DNA of 13,879 nt from Lentisphaerota bacterium (GTDB lineage: Bacteria; Verrucomicrobiota; Lentisphaeria; Oligosphaerales; Oligosphaeraceae): NCBI GenBank assembly GCA_012800565.1, contig JAAZIZ010000005.1, positions 1 through 13,879 of the forward strand, read 5' to 3'. Positions 13,516 to 13,879 of the stretch are shown here, in pieces. The notes beneath the pieces were generated by a model. That model made no database searches and was not told where the DNA came from. It saw nothing but the letters and a program-made list of their open reading frames with translations. The position numbers were made by a program, and so were the translations under genes. Every line of letters begins with the position of its first letter. The stretch's first letter is position 1.

Positions 13516-13528
13516 AGTGCCGGCCGGC
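13516..13528. repeat. copy 2 of the shared intergenic 13-mer
   Basis: AGTGCCGGCCGGC again, in the 42-base gap after the kinase-like gene and before uvrB. In the direction of transcription it is followed by TATATT rather than a T-run. See the copy at 4643-4655. Confidence 0.6.
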
Positions 13529-13537
13529 CCCCGCACC

Positions 13538-13879
13538 TTACAGCCGGGAATAGAAGAATTCAAACTGCCGCTGTATCTGCGGAGCGCTGAGACGCAGTCG
13601 GCGGACAGAATGAACATGGATCAGAGCAATGCTGCCGTCTTCCTGCACGAAGAAGTTTTCAGGCAGGCTGTCCGGCCAGAAGAAGCCTTGCTCCTGCAGA
13701 GCCTGCAGTGTCTGCTCTGCCGCCAGGATGGTATGCCGGCGCACTTTCTCATTCAGCTCCTGACGCAAAAAACAGGGCAAGGGCAGCCCTGTCATCGCCC
13801 GCAGCAGCAGTACGCCCTGGCACGGCAGCCGGAGGATTTTGCGATTGCCCCAGGCCATAATCTCGGCGACCTGGAAGCC
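13538..13879 (-). CDS. LPS/Kdo kinase-like protein (WaaP/InaA family), C-terminal part
   Basis: The frame is open to the window edge, so this is the last 113 residues of a longer protein; an internal ATG at 13856-13858 is not the likely start because 'GFQVAEI' upstream continues the family pattern. 'MAWGNRKILRLPCQGVLLL' resembles the N-lobe strands of the WaaP/InaA-type kinases that phosphorylate lipopolysaccharide core sugars at the inner membrane. The catalytic-loop region is 'GFFWPDSLPENFFV' (65-78), keeping D70 and N75. The family's metal-binding aspartate in a 'LIDxxxxR' motif appears to be replaced: here it reads 'ALIHVHSVRRLR' (85-96). The protein may be inactive, divergent or specialised. 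The family call rests on pattern similarity only. It is followed by uvrB after 42 bases. Confidence 0.6.
   Translation of the reverse strand, partial: GFQVAEIMAWGNRKILRLPCQGVLLLRAMTGLPLPCFLRQELNEKVRRHTILAAEQTLQALQEQGFFWPDSLPENFFVQEDGSIALIHVHSVRRLRLSAPQIQRQFEFFYSRL

Noticed and set aside
13496..13520. TATATT before uvrB as a promoter -10 box
   Set aside because: The hexamer 17 bases upstream (AAGGTG) does not resemble a -35 box; the GC-rich spacer is atypical.
1..13879. CRISPR array, transposon, prophage, tRNA or rRNA genes, defence island
   Set aside because: No spaced direct repeats, transposase or integrase motifs, terminal inverted repeats or tRNA-like cloverleaf were recognised; all genes are housekeeping or common accessory families.

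Overview
The window is about 13.9 kb of compact, GC-rich bacterial DNA. Every supported gene lies on the minus strand, so transcription runs from high to low coordinates. In that order the genes are: the 3' end of an LPS/Kdo-kinase-like gene, uvrB, the small SRP RNA gene (ffs), dnaX, recR, iorA, iorB, lysS, an FHA-MoxR ATPase, a DUF58 membrane protein, serS, and the start of a YkgJ-type cysteine-cluster gene that leaves the window at base 1. Gaps are mostly 9-140 bp. The exception is a 440-bp non-coding stretch between uvrB and dnaX.

The gene set suggests an anaerobic, diderm bacterium. IorAB is a ferredoxin-linked 2-oxoacid oxidoreductase of anaerobic amino-acid metabolism, and the kinase-like gene belongs to an LPS-core kinase family. 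I cannot place the phylum. The gene order is not that of the common model phyla, and a PVC-group or similar lineage is only a guess.

Region by region: (1) 11453-13879, envelope kinase remnant and the UvrB excision-repair helicase. (2) 11013-11452, non-coding: a hairpin after uvrB, a G-run cluster, a 9-bp repeat tract, and then a well-formed promoter, ffs and its terminator, with a separate hairpin just before the dnaX ribosome-binding site. (3) 8475-11012, dnaX and recR, nine bases apart and in the same frame, without the ybaB that often separates them. (4) 6244-8436, iorAB, with an alpha subunit that stops before the usual ferredoxin domain. (5) 4663-6180, lysS. (6) 1967-4610, a MoxR ATPase fused to an N-terminal FHA domain, followed by its usual DUF58 partner but without a transglutaminase or VWA gene. 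(7) 1-1828, serS and the YkgJ-like gene.

Most of this is housekeeping: DNA repair, replication clamp loading, recombination, protein targeting and tRNA charging. I see no defence island, phage, transposon, CRISPR array or biosynthetic cluster. The least routine items are the FHA-MoxR/DUF58 pair, the ferredoxin-less IorA, and the structured intergenic region with ffs.
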